DNA from: CAVLDP01 sp963661945
GTDB lineage: Bacteria > Bacillota > Clostridia > Lachnospirales > Lachnospiraceae
Assembly: GCA_963661945.1 (NCBI GenBank)
Contig: CAVLDP010000009.1
Coordinates: 1-64,000, forward strand
DNA length: 64,000 bases
Reading direction: 5' to 3'
Below the pieces are notes generated by a model. The model searched no databases. It was not told the origin of the DNA and saw only the letters and a program-made list of their open reading frames with translations. The translations under genes and the position numbers were made by a program. Of the stretch, positions 16,177-25,210 are shown in pieces (the first letter of the stretch is position 1; each line of letters begins with the position of its first letter).

Positions 16177-17991
16177 ATGCGAAAGAAACAAGTGAGATTA
16201 TTAACTGGCTTTTTGGTTGCGCTGATGGGCGTAACTTTATTTACTACAACACCTGCAACCATGGTAAGTATGGCGGCGACAAGCTCTGCTTCTTCTGAGA
16301 AGTCATCGGGCGATGCACCGTCTTCTGAAGCACCATCTGGAGAAGCGCCAGAAAAACCAGACGGAGAGACATCCGGTGAGGCTCCATCCGGTGAAGCACC
16401 AGAAAAACCAGACGGAGATTCTTCCGGCGAGGCTCCATCAGGTGAGGCACCATCTGGTGAGGCTCCATCCGGCGAGGCTCCATCCGGCGAAGCTCCATCA
16501 GGTGGAGGACCTGGCGGACAGTCGACAGGCGTTGATTCTTATACAGCTGTAACGGAATTCACCCTGGATGATGAGTCGACCGATGAGACCTATACATCAA
16601 CCGGAACGGATGAGAATGCAATACTTAATCAGGGCGTTGAGGTGATTCTGAATAATCCAACTGTTACAAGAACGAGCGAGGATTCTACAGGTGGCGATAA
16701 TTCCAGCTTCTATGGAGTCGGCGCAGCGATTCTTGGTACATCTGGAACTACCTATGTAAATGGTGGATCGGTAACAACGGATTCTGCTGGTGGCGCAGGA
16801 ATCTTCTCTTATGGAGATAATGTGACATATGCACAGGGCGTCACGATAAATACAACGCAGGATACCTCTGGCGGACTGCATGCAGCAGGCGGCGGAACCC
16901 TCTATGCTTGGGGCTGTGATGTCACGACAAATGGAGAGTCCTCTGCGGCAATTCGTTCGGACCGCGGTGGCGGAACGATGGTTGTAGATGGCGGAACTTA
17001 TACCTCGAATGGTACCGGTTCTCCAGCAGTCTATTGTACGGCAGATATTACGGTAAATGATGCTACGCTTAATGCTACAGGTTCTGAGGGAATCTGTATC
17101 GAGGGTCTGAATTCTCTTCGACTCTTTGATTCGGATCTGACATGCAATATGCCGGATAATGAGCAGAATGAGACGACCTGGTCTGTCATTCTCTATCAGT
17201 CTATGTCCGGCGATTCGGAAGAAGGAAACTCTACATTTGAGATGGTGGGAGGAAGCATTACTTCAGAGAATGGAGGCATCTTCTACACGACAAATACAGA
17301 GTCTACTTTCTATCTAAATGATGTAACGATTACTTCTTGTGACGATTCTGAGTATTTCCTTCGTGCGACAGGAAATACCAATGCAAGAGGCTGGGGCTCA
17401 ACTGGCTCAAATGGAGCTCAGTGTAACTTCACAGCAGATACCCAGGCTATGTCTGGTGATGTCGTATGGGATTCTGTATCGACTCTTGATTTCTATATGA
17501 CAAATGGCAGCAGCCTAACAGGCGCGGTAGTGGATGATGAGTCTGCTGCTGGCGAAGGTGGCGATGGCTATTGCAATATGTATATTTCTGATGATTCTAC
17601 CTGGACAGTGACAGGTGATTCTACACTTACTAATCTCTATAATGAGGGAACAATTGTAGATGGCGATGGCAAAACTGTGTCAATTGTTGGAACAGATGGA
17701 ACTGTATATGTAGAAGGTACATCAGATATCACAATTACAGTTGCTTCTTATTCAGAGGAGGCTGACTTCTCTGGCTCTGCTTATTCAGATGGCGAGACAC
17801 CGAGCTTTGCAACCTATGAGGTAGAGAAGCCGGATTGCCTGACTGCAAATACTCTTGGAACAGAAGCAGAGACCGCAGAGCTTGCTTCTACTACATCGAA
17901 GAAAGGCGTAATGGCAGGTTTCGTTGGCCTTGTGGCACTTGTTGTGGTTGCTGCAATATTTGCCATTCGTCGTAAATTTACCAAATCCTAA
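16177..17991 (+). CDS. Cell-surface protein: SGEAP repeats, beta-helix-like body, C-terminal membrane anchor
   Basis: A 604-residue exported protein. A signal peptide (KKQVRLLTGFLVALMGVTLF) ends near residue 34. Residues 44-108 are a low-complexity stalk of SGEAP pentads, some expanded to SGEAPEKPDG, then a Gly-rich joint. Residues about 120-560 are Gly/Thr/Ser/Asp-rich with short repeating turns (VNGGSVTTDSAGGAGIFSYG, VDGGTYTSNGTGSPAVYC), which I read as a right-handed beta-helix like those of adhesins or polysaccharide-binding proteins. A membrane helix (VMAGFVGLVALVVVAAIFAI) plus RRKFTKS ends it; there is no LPXTG motif. TAGGAGG precedes the ATG. It is followed by a terminator, so it is a single-gene unit under its own array of operator repeats. 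Confidence 0.75.
   Translation: MRKKQVRLLTGFLVALMGVTLFTTTPATMVSMAATSSASSEKSSGDAPSSEAPSGEAPEKPDGETSGEAPSGEAPEKPDGDSSGEAPSGEAPSGEAPSGEAPSGEAPSGGGPGGQSTGVDSYTAVTEFTLDDESTDETYTSTGTDENAILNQGVEVILNNPTVTRTSEDSTGGDNSSFYGVGAAILGTSGTTYVNGGSVTTDSAGGAGIFSYGDNVTYAQGVTINTTQDTSGGLHAAGGGTLYAWGCDVTTNGESSAAIRSDRGGGTMVVDGGTYTSNGTGSPAVYCTADITVNDATLNATGSEGICIEGLNSLRLFDSDLTCNMPDNEQNETTWSVILYQSMSGDSEEGNSTFEMVGGSITSENGGIFYTTNTESTFYLNDVTITSCDDSEYFLRATGNTNARGWGSTGSNGAQCNFTADTQAMSGDVVWDSVSTLDFYMTNGSSLTGAVVDDESAAGEGGDGYCNMYISDDSTWTVTGDSTLTNLYNEGTIVDGDGKTVSIVGTDGTVYVEGTSDITITVASYSEEADFSGSAYSDGETPSFATYEVEKPDCLTANTLGTEAETAELASTTSKKGVMAGFVGLVALVVVAAIFAIRRKFTKS
16306..16503 (+). repeat. 15-bp tandem repeats encoding SGEAP pentads
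   Basis: Near-identical 15-base units of the type TCCGGCGAGGCTCCA occur in two interrupted blocks and then five in a row. Synonymous third-base changes between units suggest protein-level selection on the pentad. Such an array can change length by slippage. Confidence 0.85.
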
Positions 17992-18008
17992 TAATCAACC
18001 TATACACA

Positions 18009-18049
18009 GAGAGGCTCCTTCTATCCGAGAAGGGGCCTCTCACATTTTT
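18009..18049 (+). terminator. Terminator of the surface-protein gene
   Basis: A 14-bp stem (GAGAGGCTCCTTCT with AGAAGGGGCCTCTC) around a five-base loop, followed by ACATTTTT, 17 bases past the stop codon. Confidence 0.85.
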
Positions 18050-18166
18050 AAGCGACAGGGGGATATTTCCTGTGGAGAAAAGGGGAATAACAGCCGGGGA
18101 AATATCAGATAATTCTGAGGAAGCTTCTAAACCGTCGTATAGAAGGAAAAGAATTCTTACAAAATC

Positions 18167-18195
18167 TTGTGAGAGATATGTAACTTTGCTATAAT
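18167..18195 (+). promoter_or_regulatory. Promoter of glgC-glgD
   Basis: TTGTGA (18167-18172) and consensus TATAAT (18190-18195) are 17 bp apart. Upstream, at 18062-18106, is a 9-bp inverted repeat (GATATTTCC/GGAAATATC) of unknown meaning. I see no gene between 18050 and 18266. Confidence 0.75.
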
Positions 18196-18266
18196 TTTTA
18201 TAAGAATTATTTCACAGAGGAATCTGTGGATGGATGACTAGATTTAGGGGACGTGAGGTGAGCTAT

Positions 18267-19541
18267 ATGGCAGGTAAGGAAATGATCGCTATGCTACTTG
18301 CAGGCGGTCAGGGAAGCAGACTGGGGGTGCTGACATCCAACGTGGCTAAGCCGGCAGTTGCCTTTGGTGGTAAGTATCGAATTATCGATTTTCCGCTGAG
18401 CAATTGCATTAATTCGGGGATTGATACGGTTGGCGTGTTAACACAGTATCAGCCACTGGAACTTAACTCTCACATTGGAATCGGTATTCCTTGGGATTTG
18501 GACCGAAACAATGGAGGCGTTACAGTTCTTCCTCCATATGAGAGAAGTGGTAATAGCGAGTGGTACTCAGGTACTGCGAATGCAATTTATCAGAATCTCA
18601 AGTATATGGAGAGCTATGATCCGGAATATGTCTTGATTCTGTCTGGAGATCATATCTACAAGATGGATTATGAAGCCATGTTGGATTTCCACAAGCAAAA
18701 TGATGCAGATGTCACAATTGCTGCATTTCCAGTGCCGATAGAAGAGGCAAGTCGATTCGGCGTGGTTGTGGCCGATGAAGAGAAGAGAATCAATGAATTC
18801 GAAGAGAAGCCGGAACATCCGAAGAGCAATCTTGCTTCGATGGGAATCTACATCTTCAGCTGGCCGGTTCTGAAGGAAGCACTGATTACGCTGAAGGACC
18901 AGAGTAATTGTGACTTCGGTAAGCACATTATTCCGTATTGCTTTAATAAGGGAATGCGACTGTTTGCTTACGAATTCAATGGATACTGGAAGGATGTTGG
19001 AACGCTTGGCTCTTATTGGGAAGCGAACATGGAGCTGATCGATTTGATTCCAGAATTCAACCTCTATGAGGAATTCTGGAAGATCTATACCAAGCAGGAC
19101 ATGATCGAACCTCAGTATATTGCGCCGTCTGCCAAGGTTACCAAGGCAATTATTGGTGCGGGAGACGAGATCTATGGAGAGGTTACAGGCTGCGTGCTTG
19201 GGGCTGGCGTTGTGATCGAAGAGGGAGCTGTTGTGAAGGACTCCATTATCATGAAGGGAGTTCGGATTGGCAAGGGCACAATCATTGACAGGGCTATCAT
19301 TGCTGAGGAATGTGTGATTGGTGAGAATTGTCATATCGGTGTTGGACCAGAGGCGCCGAATCAGCTCAAGGAGAGTGTATACTCCTTCGGTCTGGCCACA
19401 ATTGGCGCGAAGACGATTATTCCAGACGGAGTAAGCGTCGGAAGAAATACAGCAATTTCTGGTGCGACAGAATTAAGTGATTATCCAAACGGCGCACTTC
19501 CTAGTGGCGGCTATATTATTAAGGCAGGTGAAGTGGAATGA
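18267..19541 (+). CDS. glgC: Glucose-1-phosphate adenylyltransferase, catalytic subunit
   Basis: Makes ADP-glucose from glucose 1-phosphate and ATP, the first committed step of glycogen synthesis. The N-terminal nucleotidyltransferase domain shows MLLAGGQGSRLGVLT, FPLSNCINSGI and LILSGDHIYKMDY with the catalytic Asp; the C-terminal part has left-handed beta-helix hexapeptides. GAGGTGA just before ATG 18267 fixes the start (424 residues) rather than an upstream in-frame codon at 18234. The stop overlaps the glgD start (ATGA), so GlgC and GlgD are co-translated. Confidence 0.95.
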   Translation: MAGKEMIAMLLAGGQGSRLGVLTSNVAKPAVAFGGKYRIIDFPLSNCINSGIDTVGVLTQYQPLELNSHIGIGIPWDLDRNNGGVTVLPPYERSGNSEWYSGTANAIYQNLKYMESYDPEYVLILSGDHIYKMDYEAMLDFHKQNDADVTIAAFPVPIEEASRFGVVVADEEKRINEFEEKPEHPKSNLASMGIYIFSWPVLKEALITLKDQSNCDFGKHIIPYCFNKGMRLFAYEFNGYWKDVGTLGSYWEANMELIDLIPEFNLYEEFWKIYTKQDMIEPQYIAPSAKVTKAIIGAGDEIYGEVTGCVLGAGVVIEEGAVVKDSIIMKGVRIGKGTIIDRAIIAEECVIGENCHIGVGPEAPNQLKESVYSFGLATIGAKTIIPDGVSVGRNTAISGATELSDYPNGALPSGGYIIKAGEVE

Positions 19542-20656
19542 AGGCGTTAGGAATTGTTTTGGCAGGTGGTAATAGTACCAGAATGCAGAACCTGTCCGAG
19601 AAAAGAGCAATATCTGCAATGCCTGTTGGTTGTAGCTATCGTGCAATCGACTTCACCTTAAGCAGCATGACGAATTCGCACATTCAGACGGTTGCAGTAT
19701 TAAGCCAATACAATGCGAGATCTTTGAATGAGCATCTGAATTCTTCCAAGTGGTGGAATTTTGGTCGTAAGCAGGGCGGTCTATTCTTATTTACACCGAC
19801 GGTTACGGCAGACAATAGCTGGTGGTATCGCGGAACGGCGGATGCCATGTGGCAGAATATTGATTTCCTGAAGAAGAGACATGAACCGCATGTGATTATC
19901 GCGAGTGGTGATGGCGTCTATAAGCTGGATTTCAACAAGGTGCTTGATTATCATATCGAGAAGCATGCCAATATCACTGTGGTATGCGCCAAGGCTCCGG
20001 ATTATGATGACATTAATCGTTTTGGCGTGGTGAAGATGGATGCAGATGGTCAGATTACTGATTTCGAGGAGAAGCCGATGATGGCTCATTCGAATCTGGT
20101 ATCTACCGGCATCTATGTCATTCGAAGGCGAACCTTGATTGAACTTCTCGAACAGTGCAATCGCGAAGGCCGTTACAATTTTGTTACGGATATCCTGATT
20201 CGCTATCTTGGAACCAAGAAGATTTATGGCTATCAGATGGATGGCTATTGGAGCAATATCGCATCTGTCGATGCTTACTATCACACGAATATGGACTTCC
20301 TCAAGCCGGATGTTCGAAACTACTTCTTCCGAACAGAGCCAAAGGTATATTCGAAGGCATATGACCTGGCGCCGGCCAAGTACAATATGGGGTCGGAGGT
20401 TATCAACAGTCTGGTAGGCAGCGGCTGTATTATCAACAGCAGGGTGGAGAATTCCATTCTGTTCAAGAAAGTTTTTGTGGGTAACAACTGTACAATTAAG
20501 AACTCGATTATCTTAAATGGGGCTTACATAGGGGACAATGTACACGTCGAGAACTGTATTGTAGAGAGCAATGAGACTTTACTTTCTAACTCGAGCTATA
20601 TAGGAAGTGACGGCATCAAGATCATTGCAGAGAAAAATAATCGCTTCGGCATATAG
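19538..20656 (+). CDS. glgD: Glucose-1-phosphate adenylyltransferase subunit GlgD
   Basis: Second subunit of the Firmicute ADP-glucose pyrophosphorylase heterotetramer. It keeps the nucleotidyltransferase fold but departs from GlgC at the N-terminal loop (LAGGNSTRMQNLSEKRAISA) and is shorter (372 residues). GlgD proteins have little or no activity alone and boost GlgC; that role is inferred from the family. The C-terminal beta-helix is seen in IKNSIILNGAYIGDNVHVENC. The ATGA overlap with glgC gives one-to-one coupling. spoVG begins 21 bases downstream and may be in the same message. Confidence 0.94.
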   Translation: MKALGIVLAGGNSTRMQNLSEKRAISAMPVGCSYRAIDFTLSSMTNSHIQTVAVLSQYNARSLNEHLNSSKWWNFGRKQGGLFLFTPTVTADNSWWYRGTADAMWQNIDFLKKRHEPHVIIASGDGVYKLDFNKVLDYHIEKHANITVVCAKAPDYDDINRFGVVKMDADGQITDFEEKPMMAHSNLVSTGIYVIRRRTLIELLEQCNREGRYNFVTDILIRYLGTKKIYGYQMDGYWSNIASVDAYYHTNMDFLKPDVRNYFFRTEPKVYSKAYDLAPAKYNMGSEVINSLVGSGCIINSRVENSILFKKVFVGNNCTIKNSIILNGAYIGDNVHVENCIVESNETLLSNSSYIGSDGIKIIAEKNNRFGI

Positions 20657-20677
20657 CTGAAAACGGGGGTAAAGAGT

Positions 20678-20953
20678 ATGACAATTACAGACATTCGCAT
20701 TCGTAAGATCGAAAAGGAAGGTAAGATGAAGGCGGTGGTTTCCATCACCATTGATGATGTCTTCGTAGTACACGACATCAAGATTATCGAAGGTGAGAAG
20801 GGGCTATTCATTGCAATGCCAAGCCGAAAGGCAACGGATGGCGAATACAAGGATATCGCGCATCCAATCAAGTCCGATACGCGCGAGATGCTTCAGAACA
20901 TGATTCTTGAGAAGTATGAGAAGGAACTTGATGAAGAGACGTTATCTTTTTAG
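20678..20953 (+). CDS. spoVG: SpoVG-family RNA/DNA-binding regulator
   Basis: A 91-residue protein starting MTITDIRIRKIEKEGKMKAV, with the highly conserved central segment FVVHDIKIIEGEKGLFIAMP and PIKSDTREMLQ. SpoVG proteins bind nucleic acids and act as global post-transcriptional or transcriptional regulators. They occur in non-sporulating Firmicutes too, so it is no evidence for sporulation. GGGGGTAAAGAG precedes the ATG. It lies between glgD and pth, which matches the spoVG-to-pth side of the conserved Bacillus cluster, and is closed by a strong terminator. Confidence 0.95.
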   Translation: MTITDIRIRKIEKEGKMKAVVSITIDDVFVVHDIKIIEGEKGLFIAMPSRKATDGEYKDIAHPIKSDTREMLQNMILEKYEKELDEETLSF

Positions 20954-20971
20954 GAGAAGATGAATGGGGGT

Positions 20972-21009
20972 AGAGAGCCATCTGAGGGATGGCTCTCTTT
21001 TCTTTTTTG
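20972..21009 (+). terminator. Terminator after spoVG
   Basis: An 11-bp perfect stem (AGAGAGCCATC with GATGGCTCTCT) around a five-base loop, followed by TTTCTTTTTT. Confidence 0.9.
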
Positions 21010-21051
21010 TAGTAGAATGATTGGGCAAATGAATAAATAAGAGGTATATCT

Positions 21052-21621
21052 ATGATCATGATTGTTGGCCTGGGAAATCCGGGTCTTAAATATAGACACA
21101 CAAGACACAATGCAGGATTTGATGGAATCGATTATCTGGCCAAGACCTATCACATTGACCTTCGCAAGCATGAGCACAAGGCGATTACAGGAAAGGGAAT
21201 GCTGGGAGGTCAGCAGGTTCTTCTCGTGAAGCCACAGACCTTCATGAATAATTCGGGAGAGAGTGTAGGAGCGCTCGTTTCCTATTATGGCCTTGATCCA
21301 AAGACAGAGGTCATCATTTTATCGGATGATGTGACACTGGATTGTGGCACTCTTCGTATTCGCCGGAAGGGTTCTGCTGGTGGTCATAATGGACTTAAGA
21401 GCATTAATTTGCATCTCGGCACGGAGGATTATGCCAGAATTAAGATTGGTGTTGGCAAGCTTCCGGATGGTGGAGATATGGTGAAGCATGTCCTGGGTCA
21501 TCTCAAGGGAGAGGAAAGGAAGGCCTTGGACGAATCCATTGAACGACTAGGTGGTGCATTGGAACTTATGGTGACAGGCCAGATGGATAAGGCCATGAAT
21601 CTATACAATAGTAAGGGTTGA
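21052..21621 (+). CDS. pth: Peptidyl-tRNA hydrolase
   Basis: Releases tRNA from peptidyl-tRNAs that drop off ribosomes. A 189-residue protein of normal length with the N-terminal motif VGLGNPGLKYRHTRHNAG, which carries the catalytic His (H19) and Asn (N9). KPQTFMNNSGESV, DDVTLDCGTLRIRRKGSAGG and HNGLKSI are also conserved. AAGAGG precedes ATG 21052; a second ATG two codons later is possible. mfd begins two bases after its stop, the same pth-mfd neighbourhood as in Bacillus. Confidence 0.96.
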   Translation: MIMIVGLGNPGLKYRHTRHNAGFDGIDYLAKTYHIDLRKHEHKAITGKGMLGGQQVLLVKPQTFMNNSGESVGALVSYYGLDPKTEVIILSDDVTLDCGTLRIRRKGSAGGHNGLKSINLHLGTEDYARIKIGVGKLPDGGDMVKHVLGHLKGEERKALDESIERLGGALELMVTGQMDKAMNLYNSKG

Positions 21622-21622
21622 T

Positions 21623-24600
21623 ATGCAGGCATTTTTGGCGCCTTTCTTAGAGAATCCGGAGATAGAAGAACTAAGAGAGGGAATTCTAAGCAAAAAGTCA
21701 GTCTTTGATCTGTCTGGAACGATAGATGCAGAGAAGGCTCATATGATTTATGGGATGGGTCACGACAGAGCGCATAAGCTGATCGTGACCTTTGATGAAA
21801 TGCGGGCGCGAGATCTCTATGAGGAATACTCCTTCTTCGATGAGAATACCATTTACTATCCAGGCAAGGATCTTCTCTTCTATCAGTCGGATGTCCGCGG
21901 CAATACGCTGACCAAGGACCGTCTGATGGCACTGAAGACGATTCTGTCAGGTGAGAGCTTTACACTTGTGACGACAATGGATGCCCTCATGAATAAGCTT
22001 CCGCCGAAGGAGAATTTCGCACATGGTAGAATTCCTTTTCACTCAGGAGACCAGGTAGAGCTGAAGGAACTTAGAGAAAGGCTCATTTCTCTTGGGTATG
22101 AACATGTGTCTCAGGTGGAGAATCCTGGAGAATTTGCGGTTCGCGGTGGCATTATCGATATCTATTGTCTGACTCGGGATTATCCTGTTCGTATGGAACT
22201 CTGGGGTGATGAGATTGACTCGATTCGAGAGTTTGATCCAATCAGTCAGAAGAGCAGGGAAGCCCTTGATGAGGTGACAATCTATCCTGCCATGGAGCTC
22301 GTGCTTACGGATGAGCAGGTGGAGATGGGAATTCGCTTAATTCGCGAAGAGGGTCAGGCTCTGTCGGATCGCTATTACAAGGAAATGAAGACGGAGGCGG
22401 CTTATCGTGTGAAGTCATCGACGGAGGAACTTGTTGAGACCCTTGAAGAGGGGATGCTCCGCCAGGGAATAGAGACTCATTTACTATATTTCGTAGATAA
22501 GACAGAGAGCCTTCTTCAGTATATGCCGGAGGATACCCTTCTCTATCTGGATGAACTTGCCCATATCGAGGAGGCGGGTAAGACCGTTGAAATGGAGTTT
22601 CAGGAAAGCATGGAACGCCGGCTTGAGATGGGATATATTCTGCCGAGACAGCGCGATATTCTCTACAGCGTGGATGAAGTATTTGGACAGATGTCTAAAT
22701 TTTCAATCCTGCTTCTGTCAACGCTTGAAGCTAAGAAGGGCATCCTGAAGATTGATAAGCATTATTATTTCAGAGTGCAGAGAGGAACATCCTATAATGG
22801 CAGTTTCCCTCTTCTTGTGAAGGAGCTCAATCAATATAAGAAGAATCACTATCGGGTGATTCTTGTCAGTCAGTCCAGAACTAGAGGAAGGCGTCTTGCT
22901 GATGATCTTATGGATGAGGGGCTGAATGCCTTCTTCACGGAGGATCTGAATCATCCGCTCTATCCTGGAGAGATTATGGTGACCTGCTCTGCCCTTAAGT
23001 CGGGCTTCTCCTATCCGGACCAGCAATTTGCGCTGATTACGGAGGGGGATATTTTCGGACAGCAGAGACGTAAGAGGAAGAAACGCCGTAAATATGAAGG
23101 AGAGAAGATTGCCAGCTTCCAGGAGCTGAAGGTTGGCGATTATGTAGTTCATGAGAACCATGGGCTTGGTATCTACCGCGGCATCGAGAAGATCGAAGTA
23201 GACCATGTCATGAAGGATTACATCAAGATTGAATATGCGAAGAGCGGCAATCTCTACATTCTCGCAACTCAGCTTGATGCTATTCAGAAGTATGGCTCTC
23301 AGGACGGCAAGAAGCCAAAGCTTAATACCTTGGGTTCGCAGGAATGGAATAAGACCAAGGCCAAGGTTCGTTCAGCAGTTGGCGAAGTGGCACGGGAACT
23401 TGTGGATCTCTATGCACTTCGTCAGCAGGATAGCGGATTTGTCTATGGACCAGATACTGTCTGGCAGCAGGAGTTTGAAGAGGACTTTCCATACGAAGAG
23501 ACGGAAGGCCAATTGCTTGCTATTGAAGATGTGAAGAGAGATATGATGAGCCCGAAGATTATGGACAGGCTCATCTGCGGAGATGTGGGCTATGGCAAGA
23601 CAGAGATTGCAATGCGAGCTGCCTTCAAGGCAGTTCAGGAAGGTAAGCAGGTAGTCTACCTCTGTCCGACGACGATACTGGCAGAGCAGATTTATAATAA
23701 TTTTGCAGCCAGAATGAAGGATTATCCGGTTCGGGTGGATCTGCTTTGCCGCTTCCGAACTCAGGCGGAGCAGAAGAAGACCATCAAGGATCTGTCAACT
23801 GGAATGGTGGATATCCTGATCGGAACCCACAGGGTATTATCAAAGGACGTGAAGTTCAAGGACCTAGGGCTTCTGATTGTGGATGAGGAACAGCGCTTCG
23901 GCGTCACGCACAAGGAGCAGATCAAGCAGCTGAAGAAGAATATCGATGTGTTGAGCTTGTCAGCGACGCCGATTCCTAGAACTCTTCATATGAGTCTTGT
24001 CGGCATTCGCGATATGTCTGTCCTTGAAGAAGCACCTATGGATCGACAGCCAATTCAGACCTTTGTCTTTGAGTACAATGAAGAGATGATTCGTGAGGCG
24101 ATTGTCCGCGAGATGGCAAGAGGTGGTCAGGTCTATTATGTAATCAATCAGGTCAAGACCATTTCTGATGTGGCCTCTCATATTCAGTCACTGGTTCCAG
24201 AGGCATCGGTTGCTTATGCGCATGGTCAGATGAATGAGAGTCAGCTGGAGAAGATTATGTATGGCTTCATCAATCAGGAGATCGATGTCCTCGTGGCGAC
24301 GACCATTATTGAGATTGGCCTTGACATTTCCAATGTCAATACCATCATCATTCATGATTCTGACAAGCTTGGACTGTCTCAGCTCTACCAGCTGCGCGGC
24401 CGCGTGGGACGAAGCAATCGGACGGCTTATGCATTTCTCATGTATCGCAAGGACAAGATGCTGAAGGAAGTGGCTGAGAAGCGCCTTGCTGCAATCAAGG
24501 AGTATACGGATCTTGGCTCGGGATTCAAGATTGCCATGCGAGATCTGGAGATTCGCGGCGCTGGCAACCTGCTTGGTCACGCGCAGTCCGGACATATGGC

Positions 24601-25165
24601 CTCCGTTGGTTATGACCTCTATTGCAAGATGTTAAATGAAGCTGTCCGCCGCGAGAAGGGCGAAGTGGTAGAGGAGAGCTTTGATACCGTGATTGATATT
24701 GACCTGGATGCTTATATTCCAGGCACATATATTGAAAATGAAGTGCAGCGCCTAGATATCTATAAGCGAATCGCTTCCATCGAGACTGAGGAAGATCGAG
24801 AGGAGATGCTTGACGAGCTGATTGACCGATTTGGAGAGCCACCGAAATCGGTGAATCATTTGCTGTGGATTGCCCTTCTCAAGATGAAGGCACATAGGGC
24901 CTATCTCTCAGAGATTAAGCAGAGGGGTGATTATGTGAGATTCATGATACTGCCAAATGCGAAGATCAATCCACTGAAGATTCCGGAGCTTGTAAGGCGC
25001 TTCCAGCCTTATGTTGCTTTTCATCCGGATAAGACGGCGCCATTTTTCTCCTTTGAGTTTCGACATGATAATCGCCTGCAGGAGAAGGATATGCCAAAAT
25101 ACATCGAGATGTTCACGGAGGACATCTACGAGATTGCGGTGGAAAAAGTTGAATCAGAGGCCTAG
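21623..25165 (+). CDS. mfd: Transcription-repair coupling factor
   Basis: A 1180-residue ATP-dependent translocase that removes RNA polymerase stalled at DNA lesions and recruits UvrA. In order: UvrB-like N-terminal domains, the RNA-polymerase-interacting domain (GDYVVHENHGLGIYRG, about 510-525), the RecG-like motor with Walker A GDVGYGKTEIAMR (about 655), DEEQ box LIVDEEQRFGV and motif LRGRVGRSNRTAYAF, and a C-terminal TRCF domain. It is full length with no frame breaks. It starts one base after the pth stop and shares that transcript. Confidence 0.97.
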   Translation: MQAFLAPFLENPEIEELREGILSKKSVFDLSGTIDAEKAHMIYGMGHDRAHKLIVTFDEMRARDLYEEYSFFDENTIYYPGKDLLFYQSDVRGNTLTKDRLMALKTILSGESFTLVTTMDALMNKLPPKENFAHGRIPFHSGDQVELKELRERLISLGYEHVSQVENPGEFAVRGGIIDIYCLTRDYPVRMELWGDEIDSIREFDPISQKSREALDEVTIYPAMELVLTDEQVEMGIRLIREEGQALSDRYYKEMKTEAAYRVKSSTEELVETLEEGMLRQGIETHLLYFVDKTESLLQYMPEDTLLYLDELAHIEEAGKTVEMEFQESMERRLEMGYILPRQRDILYSVDEVFGQMSKFSILLLSTLEAKKGILKIDKHYYFRVQRGTSYNGSFPLLVKELNQYKKNHYRVILVSQSRTRGRRLADDLMDEGLNAFFTEDLNHPLYPGEIMVTCSALKSGFSYPDQQFALITEGDIFGQQRRKRKKRRKYEGEKIASFQELKVGDYVVHENHGLGIYRGIEKIEVDHVMKDYIKIEYAKSGNLYILATQLDAIQKYGSQDGKKPKLNTLGSQEWNKTKAKVRSAVGEVARELVDLYALRQQDSGFVYGPDTVWQQEFEEDFPYEETEGQLLAIEDVKRDMMSPKIMDRLICGDVGYGKTEIAMRAAFKAVQEGKQVVYLCPTTILAEQIYNNFAARMKDYPVRVDLLCRFRTQAEQKKTIKDLSTGMVDILIGTHRVLSKDVKFKDLGLLIVDEEQRFGVTHKEQIKQLKKNIDVLSLSATPIPRTLHMSLVGIRDMSVLEEAPMDRQPIQTFVFEYNEEMIREAIVREMARGGQVYYVINQVKTISDVASHIQSLVPEASVAYAHGQMNESQLEKIMYGFINQEIDVLVATTIIEIGLDISNVNTIIIHDSDKLGLSQLYQLRGRVGRSNRTAYAFLMYRKDKMLKEVAEKRLAAIKEYTDLGSGFKIAMRDLEIRGAGNLLGHAQSGHMASVGYDLYCKMLNEAVRREKGEVVEESFDTVIDIDLDAYIPGTYIENEVQRLDIYKRIASIETEEDREEMLDELIDRFGEPPKSVNHLLWIALLKMKAHRAYLSEIKQRGDYVRFMILPNAKINPLKIPELVRRFQPYVAFHPDKTAPFFSFEFRHDNRLQEKDMPKYIEMFTEDIYEIAVEKVESEA

Positions 25166-25177
25166 TATGGCTATAAT
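25149..25177 (+). promoter_or_regulatory. Promoter at the end of mfd for the lipoprotein and murA
   Basis: TTGAAT (25149-25154), inside the last codons of mfd, and TATAAT (25172-25177) are 17 bp apart. The lipoprotein start is 34 bases downstream. Confidence 0.65.
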
Positions 25178-25210
25178 TGTTATGAGTTTTTTGCTATTAG
25201 GAGGACGGAG

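Noticed and set aside
16306..16503. Regular short repeats as a possible CRISPR array
   Set aside because: The 15-bp units are contiguous without unique spacers and encode a steady SGEAP pentad within an open frame.
20678..20953. spoVG as evidence of sporulation
   Set aside because: SpoVG is widespread in non-sporulating Firmicutes, and the sporulation-specific neighbours are absent.
21623..25165. Long antisense open frames inside mfd, metK, pgi and other genes
   Set aside because: They are opposite strongly conserved coding sequence, lack ribosome sites and show no recognisable domain. They follow from codon bias of the sense genes.
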